NCBI GenBank assembly: GCA_020847695.1
Contig: JADLBP010000188.1
Span: 1 to 32,047, forward strand
Origin: Planctomycetota bacterium
Lineage (GTDB): Bacteria; Planctomycetota; UBA1135; GCA-002686595
Length of the DNA stretch: 32,047 nucleotides
Reading direction: 5' to 3'
Below are positions 15,412-26,473 of the stretch, piece after piece; within the stretch, counting starts at the first letter, position 1; each line of letters opens with the position of its first letter. A program made the translations under genes and the position numbers. The notes below the pieces were generated by a model, which worked only from the letters and a program-made list of their open reading frames with translations, made no database searches and was not told the DNA's origin.

Positions 15412-17775
15412 ATGCCCGCCCCCGCGCCCGTCGATCCGAACCGTCCGTTGAGCGCGACGCCCGCGCTGGAGCGCGCGCTCGCGCGCGTCGGCGGAGCGCT
15501 GTCGACGACGATCGCCGTGCACGGTCTGGCGACGGTCGTGATGCTGGTCGCGGCTTGGGTCGGTTGGACGTGGTTCGCGGACTACGTGTTGCGCGTGCCG
15601 CTCGCGGTGCGCGTCGGGCACCTGGTGATCGCGATCGCGGTGCCGTTGGTCGCGCTCTGGCGTTTCGTCGCGCGGCCGTGGGCGCGCCGGCCCGATCGCG
15701 CCGGGCTCGCGATGCTGGTCGAGCGCGCGGACCCGCAGCTCGGCGAGCTCTTCGTCTCCGCGGTCGAACTCCAACAATCCCCGGCGCCGTCCGGCGACCC
15801 GGAACGGATCCGCGAAGTGCTCGCGCACGCCGAGGAGCGCGCGCGCTCGCTCGAGCTACGCGGAGTGCTCGACCGCCGCCCCGCATTCCTGCGCGGCGCC
15901 GGCGCGGCGCTGATCGTCGCACTCGCGTTGTTCGCCGCGACGCGCGCGCCGGAGCACACGCGGATCTTCCTGGCGCGGTTCTTCGGCGGCAACGAGCCGT
16001 GGCCGCAGCGCACGCACCTCGCGGTCTCGATCCCGGCGGCGCCCGAGCGCGCGAAGATCGACGTCGGTCCGAGCGAGACCGCGGTACGGATCGCGCGCGG
16101 CGGCGACCTGCCGGTGCTGGTCGAAGCGCAGGGCGTGACGCCCGATGAAGTCGTGCTGCACCTCTCCGGCGGCGACGAGATCGCGCTCTCCGGCGCCGGC
16201 GAGAGCGAGTTCCGCGCGGTGCTGCGCGCCGTGCAGGAGGACTTCACGTTCTACGCGTCCGGCGGCGACGATCCGCGCGGCGATCGCACGGTGAAGGTCA
16301 GCGTGCTCGAGCCGCCGGACCTCGGCGGCCTCGCGATCCGCGTCGTCCCGCCGGCGTACACCGGTCTCCCCGAACGGCTCGAGCGCGATCACGACGTGCG
16401 CGTCCCCGCGGGCTCGACGCTCGCGATCACGATCCTGCCCCACCCCGCCGACGCGCGCGGCGAAGTGCGATTGTTGCCGGACGATCGCACGCAAGAGCTC
16501 GTGCCGCGACCGTACCCGACCACCGACGACCCGAATGGAACGACGGTCCCCGGGCTCGGGTTCGACTTGGTCGCGGACCGCTCGCTGCGCTATCGCTTCC
16601 GACTGACCGACGCAACCGGCCTGGAGAATCCCGATCCCGGCCTGTTCGCGGTCGAGGTCGCCGAGGATCGCGCGCCGGAGGTCGAGGTGCTTTCGCCCGG
16701 GCGCAGCGAGTTCGAGACCGTGCGCACCGGTTCGCTCAGGCTGGTCGCGCGCGCGACCGACGACTTCGGCTTGCGTTCGCTCGCGTGGCGCGCGACGCGC
16801 CAAGGCGAGTCCGAGGCCGCGGCGGTCGAGGCCGAGCTCGCCCTCGTCGGCGCGGCGAACACGCCCGAAGCCGCGGGGGCCGCGGCCGCATCCGGTGCGC
16901 GCACGTCGCTCGGCACCGCGTTGCTCGCGGCACGCGCGCTCGTGCCCGAGGGCGTGGAGCTCGCCGACGGCGAGCAGATCACGCTGGTGGTCACCGCGGC
17001 GGACGATCGCCCGAGCATGGGCGCCGAGCAGGACGCGAAGCGGATCGGCAAGTCCGCGCCGGTGCGCGTGCGCATCGTCACCGACGAAGAGTTCCTACGG
17101 CGCCTGCAGGACCGACTCTCACGCCTGCGCGTGCAAGTCGGCGAGCTCGAGGAGCTCGCGCGCGGCAAGAAGAAGCGCGTCTCCGAGCTGGTCGCGTCGC
17201 TCGAGAGCGACGCGCCGGGCAACGCCGCGAACGCGAGCGAGCTCGCCGCGGCGCTCTCGGGCGTGCGGCGCGTGCAGGTCGATGCGGAGACGGCGACGCG
17301 CGAGCTCGCGTCGATCACCGAGGGCGTGCTCTACGCGCACCTCGACGAACAGTCGGCGTCGCTTTTCGAGCTGCTCGACGCTTCGAACGCGGCCGCGACC
17401 ACCCGCGACTTCCGCGCCGACGCGTGGCGCGACCTCGCGGCGGCGTTGCGCGACGGACGCGCCGGCGCGTCGAGCGGCCTCGCCCCGCAGCTCGTCACCC
17501 TGGTCGACGCCGCGCGGACGATCAGTCACACGGACTGCACGACCGCTTCGGCCGCCGCCGAGCGTGCGACGCAGGTCGTCGACCTCACCGAAATCCACGC
17601 GGCGCTGGTCGAGTGCGCGGCGGCGCAGGAGTCCGCGCAGAAGCACATCGAGGAGCTGCTGTCGCGGCTCGTCGAGTGGGACGATTTCCAATCGGTGGTC
17701 TCGTTGGCGCGCGACATCCTCTCGCGCCAGAAGTCGCTGATCGATCGCACGCGCTCGAGCGCCCAGGAGAAGTAG
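15412..17775 (+). CDS. DUF4175-like membrane protein with large periplasmic and coiled-coil regions
   Basis: This 787-residue protein has two adjacent membrane segments near the N-terminus (about 33-51 and 63-82). A cytoplasmic stretch follows, including MLVERADPQLGELFVSAVELQ, then a third membrane helix at about 163-178 followed by FLARFFGGNEPWPQRTHL. About 190-550 is beta-rich, with Ig-like features such as LAIRVVPPAYTGLPERLERD and VRTGSLRLVARATDDFGLRS. The last 220 residues are helical with heptad character. This plan resembles the DUF4175 (TIGR02302) family, though the match is by architecture only. It likely anchors in the inner membrane and presents a periplasmic arm. The next gene encodes a secreted coiled-coil protein, a plausible partner. 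The gene starts 3 bases after the previous stop, and no Shine-Dalgarno is obvious. Confidence 0.65.
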   Translation: MPAPAPVDPNRPLSATPALERALARVGGALSTTIAVHGLATVVMLVAAWVGWTWFADYVLRVPLAVRVGHLVIAIAVPLVALWRFVARPWARRPDRAGLAMLVERADPQLGELFVSAVELQQSPAPSGDPERIREVLAHAEERARSLELRGVLDRRPAFLRGAGAALIVALALFAATRAPEHTRIFLARFFGGNEPWPQRTHLAVSIPAAPERAKIDVGPSETAVRIARGGDLPVLVEAQGVTPDEVVLHLSGGDEIALSGAGESEFRAVLRAVQEDFTFYASGGDDPRGDRTVKVSVLEPPDLGGLAIRVVPPAYTGLPERLERDHDVRVPAGSTLAITILPHPADARGEVRLLPDDRTQELVPRPYPTTDDPNGTTVPGLGFDLVADRSLRYRFRLTDATGLENPDPGLFAVEVAEDRAPEVEVLSPGRSEFETVRTGSLRLVARATDDFGLRSLAWRATRQGESEAAAVEAELALVGAANTPEAAGAAAASGARTSLGTALLAARALVPEGVELADGEQITLVVTAADDRPSMGAEQDAKRIGKSAPVRVRIVTDEEFLRRLQDRLSRLRVQVGELEELARGKKKRVSELVASLESDAPGNAANASELAAALSGVRRVQVDAETATRELASITEGVLYAHLDEQSASLFELLDASNAAATTRDFRADAWRDLAAALRDGRAGASSGLAPQLVTLVDAARTISHTDCTTASAAAERATQVVDLTEIHAALVECAAAQESAQKHIEELLSRLVEWDDFQSVVSLARDILSRQKSLIDRTRSSAQEK

Positions 17776-17778
17776 CCC

Positions 17779-20595
<2,817 letters not shown>

Positions 20596-20603
20596 GGTCC
20601 GCC

Positions 20604-21428
20604 ATGCGCCATCCTCGAACCCAACACGTCGTACGCGTGCTCGCCGCGGCGATGCTCGCGAGCTTCGCGCTGCGCGCCGACGCGCAGGAGAAGCCCGCCG
20701 AGCCGAAACCGCAGGAGTCGAAGCAGGCCGAGACCAAGCCCGCCCCGTCCAAACCCGCGGAAGCCAAGCCCGCGCCGGAGAAGCCCGAGATCACGCTGCC
20801 GCAGCTCGGAGGCGGCGACGGCGGCAAGGAAGAGATGATCAAGCTCTTCCACGAGGTCGAGCAGAAGCTCCAGGAAGTCGACCGCCTGCTCTACGACGCC
20901 GGCGCGGGCACCGCCGTCGGCGGTGAGCTCGCCGACTCCGGCATCGATCGCTTGCTGCGCGACGCGCAAGCGCGCAGCAGCTCGGCGCAGCAAGGGATCG
21001 ATCGGATCCTCGAGCTCGCGCGCCAACAACAGCAACAACAGTCGTCGAGCTCCGGCGGCACCGGCTCCGAGCAGCAGCCCCAAGGTGACTCTCCGCTCGA
21101 CGAGCCGCGCCGGCAAGGCGAGCAACAGCGCGAGAAGAAGCCCGGCGGCAAGGCTCCCGATTCGCAAGGCAAGCCCGAGCAACCGCAGCCGACCGGCGAG
21201 CCCAAGAGCCCGAAGGACTCGAAGGACGACCCCACGCAACAGCAGGGCACGAATCCGCCGAAGGGCGCGAAGGGCGCGCCTTCGCAGCCGGGCGACGATC
21301 GCGAGCGCTGGGGCGAGCTGCCCGAACAAGTGCGCGACGTCTTCCGCGTGCAAGGCGGCGACGACCTGCCGCCGCGCTACCGCGACTTCATCGACTCGTA
21401 CTACCGGCGGATGAGCAAGCGCCCGTGA
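20604..21428 (+). CDS. Secreted low-complexity protein with conserved C-terminal motif, function unknown
   Basis: This is a 274-residue protein with a signal peptide (about 1-27, ending RADAQ). A Lys/Pro/Glu/Ala-rich linker follows at about 28-62, then a short helical domain (MIKLFHEVEQKLQEVDRLLY, then a glycine-rich turn and GIDRLLRDAQ). After that comes a long disordered Gln/Ser/Pro/Lys stretch that includes six consecutive glutamines. The last 35 residues are ordered: WGELPEQVRDVF and LPPRYRDFIDSYYRRMSK. That ending resembles one I associate with short exported proteins of Planctomycetota; this is recollection, not a search result. An in-frame ATG at 20592 overlaps the previous stop, but GAGG 6 bases before 20604 and the signal-peptide layout favour 20604. 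Its stop overlaps the next gene's GTG. It may serve as a flexible linker in the cluster's envelope complex. Confidence 0.7.
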   Translation: MRHPRTQHVVRVLAAAMLASFALRADAQEKPAEPKPQESKQAETKPAPSKPAEAKPAPEKPEITLPQLGGGDGGKEEMIKLFHEVEQKLQEVDRLLYDAGAGTAVGGELADSGIDRLLRDAQARSSSAQQGIDRILELARQQQQQQSSSSGGTGSEQQPQGDSPLDEPRRQGEQQREKKPGGKAPDSQGKPEQPQPTGEPKSPKDSKDDPTQQQGTNPPKGAKGAPSQPGDDRERWGELPEQVRDVFRVQGGDDLPPRYRDFIDSYYRRMSKRP

Positions 21429-22552
21429 CGTTCGGCGCTCCGTGGCTCCTCGCGCTGCTCGCCGCGGCGGCGCCCGCGCGCGAAGACGCGAAGCCCGCGC
21501 CGGTGGGCCAGGGCCCGACCGGCGGATCGGCGAGCACACCGACGGCGACCCAGGTCGACGCGACGCTCGAGCTGCGCGCGCGCGAGGCGCTGCAACGCGG
21601 GCTCGCGTACCTCGCGAAGCGTCAGAGCGAGCTGCGCAACGGCGCGTTCCCGTTCGACGATGCGACCGAGCACGTGCCGGTTCCGGTGACCGCGCTCGCT
21701 GCACTCGCGTACATGGCCGGCGGGAGCCAGCCCGATCGCGGACCGCACGGCAAGGAAGTCGCCGCGGCGATCGACTACCTGTGCGCGCACGCGGAGCTGA
21801 GCGAAGGCTCGCCGCGTTTCGGCTTCATCGCGAGCGACGGCGACGCGATCTCGAGGATGCACGGACACGGCTTCGCGACGCTCGCGCTCAGCCAGGCCTA
21901 CAGCACGTCGCCCAAGTCTCCGCGCGGCGAGCGCATGGCCCGCGTGCTCGCCGCGGCGGTCCAGCGCATCGAGCAGACGCAGGGCCTCGAAGGTGGTTGG
22001 TATTACGAGCCCGTGCGCTCGATCCAGCACGAGAACTCGGTCACCGTCGCGGTGCTCGCGGCGCTGCGCGGCGCGCACAACGTCGGAGTCAAAGTCGACT
22101 CGGCCACGATCTCGCGTGCGGTCGAGTACGTGCGCCTCTGCCAGAGCGACGACGGCAGCTTCCGCTACGGTCTCGGGCCCAAGGAGCCGAGTTCGCTCGC
22201 GCTGACCGCGGCCAGCGTCGCGACGCTGAACGCCGCCGGCCGCTACGGCACGCCGGAGGTCGAGCGCGGGATGACCCACCTCTGGCAGGGCCTCGAAGCC
22301 GCCGAAGCGGGCGCGGCGCGCGGCGTGAGGTACCCGTTCTACGAGCGGATGTACGTCGCCGAGGCACTCTGGCACCACCCCGACGCGCGGCTCTATCAAC
22401 GCTGGATGGAGAACGAGCTCCGGCGTCTGCTGGTGTCGCAAGCCGCCGACGGCTCGTGGTCGGATCGCGAGTTCGGCTCGTGCTACGCGACGGCGACGAA
22501 CTGCCTGGTGCTCGCGCTGCCGCTCGGACAGCTCCCCTACTTCCAGCGCTGA
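21425..22552 (+). CDS. Second secreted squalene-cyclase-repeat (alpha/alpha-toroid) protein
   Basis: This 375-residue protein starts at a GTG that overlaps the previous TGA (GTGA). The N-terminus is hydrophobic (residues 1-17) and probably a signal peptide, followed by a Pro/Gly/Thr-rich linker to about 45. The rest shows squalene-cyclase-type QW repeats, including CQSDDGSFRYG and SQAADGSWSD, spaced by helices. No DxDD cyclase motif is visible; the position after GGWYYEPV reads IQHENS. It is a paralogue of the gene at 14272-15408 and ends with LPYFQR, matching LPIFQR there. The pair brackets the second half of the cluster, so the two may form a heterodimer or bind related ligands. Its last 16 bases are antisense to the end of larE. 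Confidence 0.85.
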   Translation: MTFGAPWLLALLAAAAPAREDAKPAPVGQGPTGGSASTPTATQVDATLELRAREALQRGLAYLAKRQSELRNGAFPFDDATEHVPVPVTALAALAYMAGGSQPDRGPHGKEVAAAIDYLCAHAELSEGSPRFGFIASDGDAISRMHGHGFATLALSQAYSTSPKSPRGERMARVLAAAVQRIEQTQGLEGGWYYEPVRSIQHENSVTVAVLAALRGAHNVGVKVDSATISRAVEYVRLCQSDDGSFRYGLGPKEPSSLALTAASVATLNAAGRYGTPEVERGMTHLWQGLEAAEAGAARGVRYPFYERMYVAEALWHHPDARLYQRWMENELRRLLVSQAADGSWSDREFGSCYATATNCLVLALPLGQLPYFQR

Positions 22553-23355
22553 AGGCGCTCGAGCGGCGTCCGGTAGGCGTCGAGCTCGACGCGCGTGAAG
22601 CCGAGCGGAAGCAGCTCGCGCTCGATGCTCGGCCGAGCGTCGCGCGCCGCTTCGAGCAGCGCGGGCTCGACCTCGACGCGCGCCGACTCGCCGAGGTGCC
22701 GCACGCGGCGGACGCCGAGCGCGAGCGTCGCGAGCCGCGCCTCCGCCGCTTCGATCGTCGCGAGTCGTTCGCGCGTCACCCGCGTCCCGACCGGGATCCG
22801 CGAGGCGAGGCAGGCGCTCGACGGCTTCTCGGCAACCGAGAGCGAGTGCTCCCGCGCGTAGCGCCGCACGTCGTCCTTGGTGAAGCCCGCTTCCGCGAGC
22901 GGCGCGAGCACGCCGAACTCGTGAGCCGCGCGCCGGCCAGGCCGTTCGTCGAGGAGATCGTCGGCGATCTCGCCGAACAGCAGCGCGCGGAAGCCGCGCT
23001 CGCGAACCCACGGCGCCATCGCCTCGAACAGCGCCGACTTGCAGAAGTAGCACCGATCGCCGGCGTTCGCGCGATAGCGTTCGTCGCCGAGCTCGTCGGT
23101 CGCGACGACCTCGAGGCGCGCACCGATCGCCTCGGCGGCGGCGCGCGCGAGCTCGAGCTCGCGCCTCGGCAGCGACGGCGAGTCGGCGATCACCCCGATC
23201 GCGCCTTCGCCGAGCTCCGCGTGCGCCGCGTGCAGGAGCACCGTCGAGTCGACGCCGCCGGAGAACGCGACCGCGACGCGTTCGAGCTCGCGCAAGCGGC
23301 GGCGCAGCGCCGCCACGCGCTCGGAGAAGCGCTCGCCGTCGTGCTCGGGTGCCAT
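22537..23355 (-). CDS. larE: LarE, ATP-dependent sacrificial sulfur transferase
   Basis: This 272-residue PP-loop ATPase of the LarE family installs sulfur during synthesis of the nickel-pincer nucleotide cofactor of lactate racemase and related enzymes. The PP-loop is SGGVDS at 32-37. PSSACLASRIP places Cys182 at the site of the sulfur-donating Cys176 of Lactobacillus plantarum LarE. DRCYFCK adds two more cysteines (102 and 105). LarB and LarC, its usual partners, are not in the window. I start it at the ATG at 23355; a TTG at 23409 would add 18 Arg/Ser-rich residues that look non-coding and would run into the stop of the upstream gene. The stop lies inside the end of the convergent toroid gene. 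Confidence 0.93.
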   Translation of the reverse strand: MAPEHDGERFSERVAALRRRLRELERVAVAFSGGVDSTVLLHAAHAELGEGAIGVIADSPSLPRRELELARAAAEAIGARLEVVATDELGDERYRANAGDRCYFCKSALFEAMAPWVRERGFRALLFGEIADDLLDERPGRRAAHEFGVLAPLAEAGFTKDDVRRYAREHSLSVAEKPSSACLASRIPVGTRVTRERLATIEAAEARLATLALGVRRVRHLGESARVEVEPALLEAARDARPSIERELLPLGFTRVELDAYRTPLERLQRWK

Positions 23356-23405
23356 CGCCGCGGATTGTAGGCCGCGCGAGAGCCGCCGCGAGCGCTCGCG
23401 TCCGC

Positions 23406-25649
23406 TCAATGGCTTTGGTTCAGGCTGACCCAGAGGTGCCGGCTCTCCGGCGCGACGAACAGCAAGTCGGCGAGGTGGTCGCCGTTCAGGTCCGCGAACG
23501 TCGAGGCATTGGTCGCGAACGGCGACGGCAGGTCGAGCGCGAACTCGGGCGGCGTGGTCTGGAAGCCGCCCTTGCCGGTGCCGAGCAGCACGCGTAGTCG
23601 ACCGATGCCGAGCGGCACGATCAGGTCCGCGTGCCCGTCGAGATCGACGTCGGCGACCTCGAGCGTGCCCGGGTTGTTGCCGACGGCGATCGCGGTCGGC
23701 GTGAACGCGAACGCGCCGTCGTTGGCGAGCACGTAGACCTTGTCCGACGGGTACCCGAACTGCGACAGCGCGAGATCGAGCGCCCCGTCCTCGTCGAAGT
23801 CGGCGCGGCTCATCACGAGCGCGGTGGAATCGAGCGCGTTCGCCGCGACCAACGCGAAGTGGCCGGCGTCGTCGCCGCGCCAGAGCAGCAGCTTCGCGCC
23901 GCTGCCGTCGAAGTTCCCGACGGCGAGCGCGAGATCGACCGCCTCGTCGCCGTCGAGATCGTCGAGCAGCACGGTCAACGGCCGGTCGGCGAGCGGGATC
24001 GGCAGCCCGACGTCGAACGTCCCGTCGCCGTGCCCGAGCAGCACCTGGAACGTCTTGTCACCGGAGTTCGCGACGACGACGTCGAGGTGGCCGTCCTGGT
24101 TCAGGTCGGCGGCGTCGAGCCCGCGCGGCTCGTTGCCGACCGGGATGCGATCGACGCGCAGCGAGATCAGCGGCAGGTCGCCCGGATTGCGCATCAATTG
24201 GAGCTCGGAGCTCTCGAGCACGGACGTGATCGCGTCCTGGAGCCCGTCCTCGTCGAAGTCCGCGACGAGCAGGTAGCCCGGCGTCTCCTGCGACGACGGA
24301 TCGAGCGGCACCGCTGCGACGTACTCGAACGTGCCGTCGCCGAGGCCGCGTTGGAACACGACGTCTTGCTGGAACTGGTCGACGCTGACCGCGTCGAGGA
24401 ATCCGTCGCCGTCGAAGTCCGCGCAGCGCACGTACTGCGGCCGATCGCCGATCGGGAAGCCGCGCATCGCCTGGAAGTCGCCCGGCGCAGTCGCGCGCAG
24501 GATCGAAATCGTCTCGAACGCGGAGACCGCGACATCGAGCTTGCCGTCGCCCGGCAGCTCGAACGGCAGCACCGAGCGCGGTCCGTTCGCGGTGTTGAAG
24601 TACCGCGGCGCACCCCAGGAGCCCGCGGCGACGCCCGCGCGGACCGCGAGCGCGCCCTGCTCGAACAACGACGCAGCGACGTCGAAGCGCCCATCGCCGT
24701 CGAAGTCGCCGAAGCCCGCGCCGAGCTGCTTCGCACCGAAGTCGATCGCTTCGCGGTTGGCCGGGCGGAAGCCGAGCGGGTCGCCGTGGTAGACGACGAG
24801 CTCGTTCGCCTCGATCTGCGCGATCGCGAGGTCGGGCGAGGCGTCGCCGTCGGCGTCGGTCGCGAGCACGATCGGCCACGCGACCTGCGGATCGAGCACG
24901 CGCGGCGTCGTCAACGCGCCGCCGACGTTCGGGTGCATGACGACGCGATCGGGGAAGCCGCCCGCGACGCGGCGCTCGCCGACCGCGAGATCGAGGTCTC
25001 CGTCGCCTTCGTCGTCGACCAGCGCCGCGGTCACCGGAGCGCCGTCGTCGACCTCGGGCGCGCCCGAACGGTACGCGGCGACGAACGAGAGCGTGTGCGG
25101 CGCGGTCACCCGCAGTTGCCACACCGCGCGCTGCTCCTCGATCGCGACGAACAGATCCTGCTGCACGCCGTCGAGCGAGCCGATCACGATCGAGCCCGGA
25201 TCGTTCGGCAGCGAGAGCGAGAAGCTCTGCGTGTACGCGCCGTTCGGATCTTGCTCGTAGAGCGTCACGCACGCCGGCTCGAACGGGCCCGCGCGGACGC
25301 ACGCCGCCGCGAGGTCGGTCCGCCCGTCGCCGTCGACGTCGCCGGCGGCGACCGCCAACGGGAACGCGGGCACAGGAAGCGGCGCGAGCGTCAGGAACGT
25401 GCCGTTCGGTCGACCGACGCTGACCAAGAGCGCACGCGAGCCGTAGCTGCCGACGATCAGGTCGGTGAGCCCGTCCTGATTGAGGTCGGACGCGACCGCT
25501 TGCGCGAGACCGAACGTCGCGAGGTCGAGGTCGGTGCGGGCGCCGAACGCCAGGTGATCGAGACCGGTGCCCGGCGGCGTGACGCCGCCGCCCGACTTGT
25601 GGTTGCAGCCGGCGAGCAGGCAAAGCCCGGCGAGGACGAGGACGCGCAT
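23406..25649 (-). CDS. FG-GAP/VCBS-repeat surface lipoprotein
   Basis: This 747-residue protein begins with a lipoprotein signal (MRVLVLAGLCLLAGC, lipobox LLAGC with Cys15). A short Gly/Pro linker leads into a beta-propeller-type array. I count about twelve FG-GAP/VCBS calcium-binding loops of the DxDxDGxxD type. Examples are DVDGDGRTDLAAA, DFDGDGRFDVAAS, DFDGDGFLDAVS and DLNQDGHLDVVVANSGD. They are spaced at roughly 50-60 residues, enough for one or two integrin-alpha-like propellers. Such proteins usually sit on the outer surface and bind ligands or help adhesion. No enzyme domain is fused to it. The open frame continues upstream of 25649, but that stretch is Arg-rich and would bury the signal peptide. 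larE starts 50 bases after its stop. Confidence 0.9.
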   Translation of the reverse strand: MRVLVLAGLCLLAGCNHKSGGGVTPPGTGLDHLAFGARTDLDLATFGLAQAVASDLNQDGLTDLIVGSYGSRALLVSVGRPNGTFLTLAPLPVPAFPLAVAAGDVDGDGRTDLAAACVRAGPFEPACVTLYEQDPNGAYTQSFSLSLPNDPGSIVIGSLDGVQQDLFVAIEEQRAVWQLRVTAPHTLSFVAAYRSGAPEVDDGAPVTAALVDDEGDGDLDLAVGERRVAGGFPDRVVMHPNVGGALTTPRVLDPQVAWPIVLATDADGDASPDLAIAQIEANELVVYHGDPLGFRPANREAIDFGAKQLGAGFGDFDGDGRFDVAASLFEQGALAVRAGVAAGSWGAPRYFNTANGPRSVLPFELPGDGKLDVAVSAFETISILRATAPGDFQAMRGFPIGDRPQYVRCADFDGDGFLDAVSVDQFQQDVVFQRGLGDGTFEYVAAVPLDPSSQETPGYLLVADFDEDGLQDAITSVLESSELQLMRNPGDLPLISLRVDRIPVGNEPRGLDAADLNQDGHLDVVVANSGDKTFQVLLGHGDGTFDVGLPIPLADRPLTVLLDDLDGDEAVDLALAVGNFDGSGAKLLLWRGDDAGHFALVAANALDSTALVMSRADFDEDGALDLALSQFGYPSDKVYVLANDGAFAFTPTAIAVGNNPGTLEVADVDLDGHADLIVPLGIGRLRVLLGTGKGGFQTTPPEFALDLPSPFATNASTFADLNGDHLADLLFVAPESRHLWVSLNQSH

Positions 25650-25966
25650 GGTGCTGGACGGGGTGCGAGGTCGGGGACGATCGGGATTCCGCTCGCGGGC
25701 GGCGGCACGGGGCGAGCGCCTTGGAAAAACCGCTGCGAACGCTGTTCGAAGGCGGCGAACCGGCTCCGAGGAGCTCTTCCGGCCTGCCGACCGGGTCTGG
25801 ACGACCGCGCGGCGACGCGCGCGGAGACTCCCGGCAGTCAAGTATGCCCCATCCAGGCGCGCGGGCAACCCGCGCGGGCACGCGCGCGGGCAACCCGCGC
25901 GGGACTACCGCGGCGTGACGCCCCTCGCGCGGCGTGTTGCAGACCTGGGGAGGCGCGCCGCGAACC
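25650..25966. other. Intergenic gap with hairpin pair, no gene seen
   Basis: This 317-base gap separates the end of the carbonic anhydrase-like gene from the start of the lipoprotein gene, both on the minus strand. It should hold the terminator of the upstream operon and a promoter for the lipoprotein gene. Apart from the two tandem hairpins at 25858-25903 I see nothing distinct. The open frames crossing it are Arg-rich and lack any signal or motif. No clear Shine-Dalgarno precedes the lipoprotein ATG. Confidence 0.6.
25858..25903. repeat. Two identical tandem hairpins with 25-base period
   Basis: The 21-base unit at 25858-25878 is repeated exactly at 25883-25903. Each unit holds a perfect 8-base stem (cgcgcggg with cccgcgcg) closed by a three-base caa loop. 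They lie about 65 bases downstream of the stop of the carbonic anhydrase-like gene in its direction of transcription. They could act as a transcription terminator or an RNA 3'-end stabiliser. No T-run follows on either strand, so a standard intrinsic terminator is not shown. Confidence 0.75.
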
Positions 25967-26473
25967 TCAAGCGAGGTACAGGCGGAGCTTCTGCACGTAA
26001 CCTTCGGCGCTCGCCTCGAACGCGCGCACCTCGTCGTCGGTCAGGGTGCGAAGGATTTTCGCGGGCACGCCGGCGACCAGCGACCGCGGCGGCACGACGA
26101 AGTTCTCGCGCACGACCGCACCGGCGGCGACCAGCGACTCGCGGCCGATCACCGAGCCCGCGAGCAGGATCGCGCCCATCCCGATCAAGCAGCGGTCCTC
26201 GACCTTCGCGCCGTGCAACACGCAGCGGTGGCCGATCGTCACGTCCTCGCCGATCACGTTCGGGACGCCGGGATCGGCGTGGATCATCGTCAGGTCCTGC
26301 ACGTTGGTGCGACGTCCGACGACGAGCGGCGCGTCGTCGCCTCGCAACACGCAGCCGAACCACACTCCGGCGTCCTCGCCGAACGTGACGTCGCCGGTGA
26401 CGATCGCGTTCGACGCGACGAAAGCGCCGCCTTCGACGCGGCGCATCAGACCTTGGCGAGGGAAGAAGCTCAT
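25967..26473 (-). CDS. Gamma-class carbonic anhydrase-like protein (left-handed beta-helix)
   Basis: This 168-residue protein has hexapeptide repeats along its length (for example VTGDVTFGEDAGVWFGCVL and VIGEDVTIGHRCVLHGAKV), giving a left-handed beta-helix that trimerises. The three zinc-ligand histidines of the gamma carbonic anhydrase family are present at 65 (MIHAD), 82 (IGHRC) and 87 (VLHG). The spacing of 5 between the last two matches Cam of Methanosarcina. The family also includes YrdA/PaaY-type proteins whose activity is often unproven, so bicarbonate chemistry is likely but not certain. The acidic loop of Cam is missing, as in the short bacterial forms. Its ATG overlaps the stop of the CPBP protease gene by 4 bases (ATGA), so the two are probably co-translated. 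Confidence 0.92.
   Translation of the reverse strand: MSFFPRQGLMRRVEGGAFVASNAIVTGDVTFGEDAGVWFGCVLRGDDAPLVVGRRTNVQDLTMIHADPGVPNVIGEDVTIGHRCVLHGAKVEDRCLIGMGAILLAGSVIGRESLVAAGAVVRENFVVPPRSLVAGVPAKILRTLTDDEVRAFEASAEGYVQKLRLYLA

Noticed and set aside
23356..23409. TTG start for larE giving 18 more residues
   Set aside because: The extra residues are Arg/Ser-rich and unlike the family N-terminus. The ATG at 23355 gives a normal length.
25650..25868. 73-codon N-terminal extension of the FG-GAP lipoprotein
   Set aside because: It is Arg-rich and would bury the lipoprotein signal that begins at the ATG at 25649.
25858..25903. CRISPR-like repeat pair
   Set aside because: Only two copies occur with a 4-base separation, no spacer-sized gaps are present, and no cas genes lie nearby.
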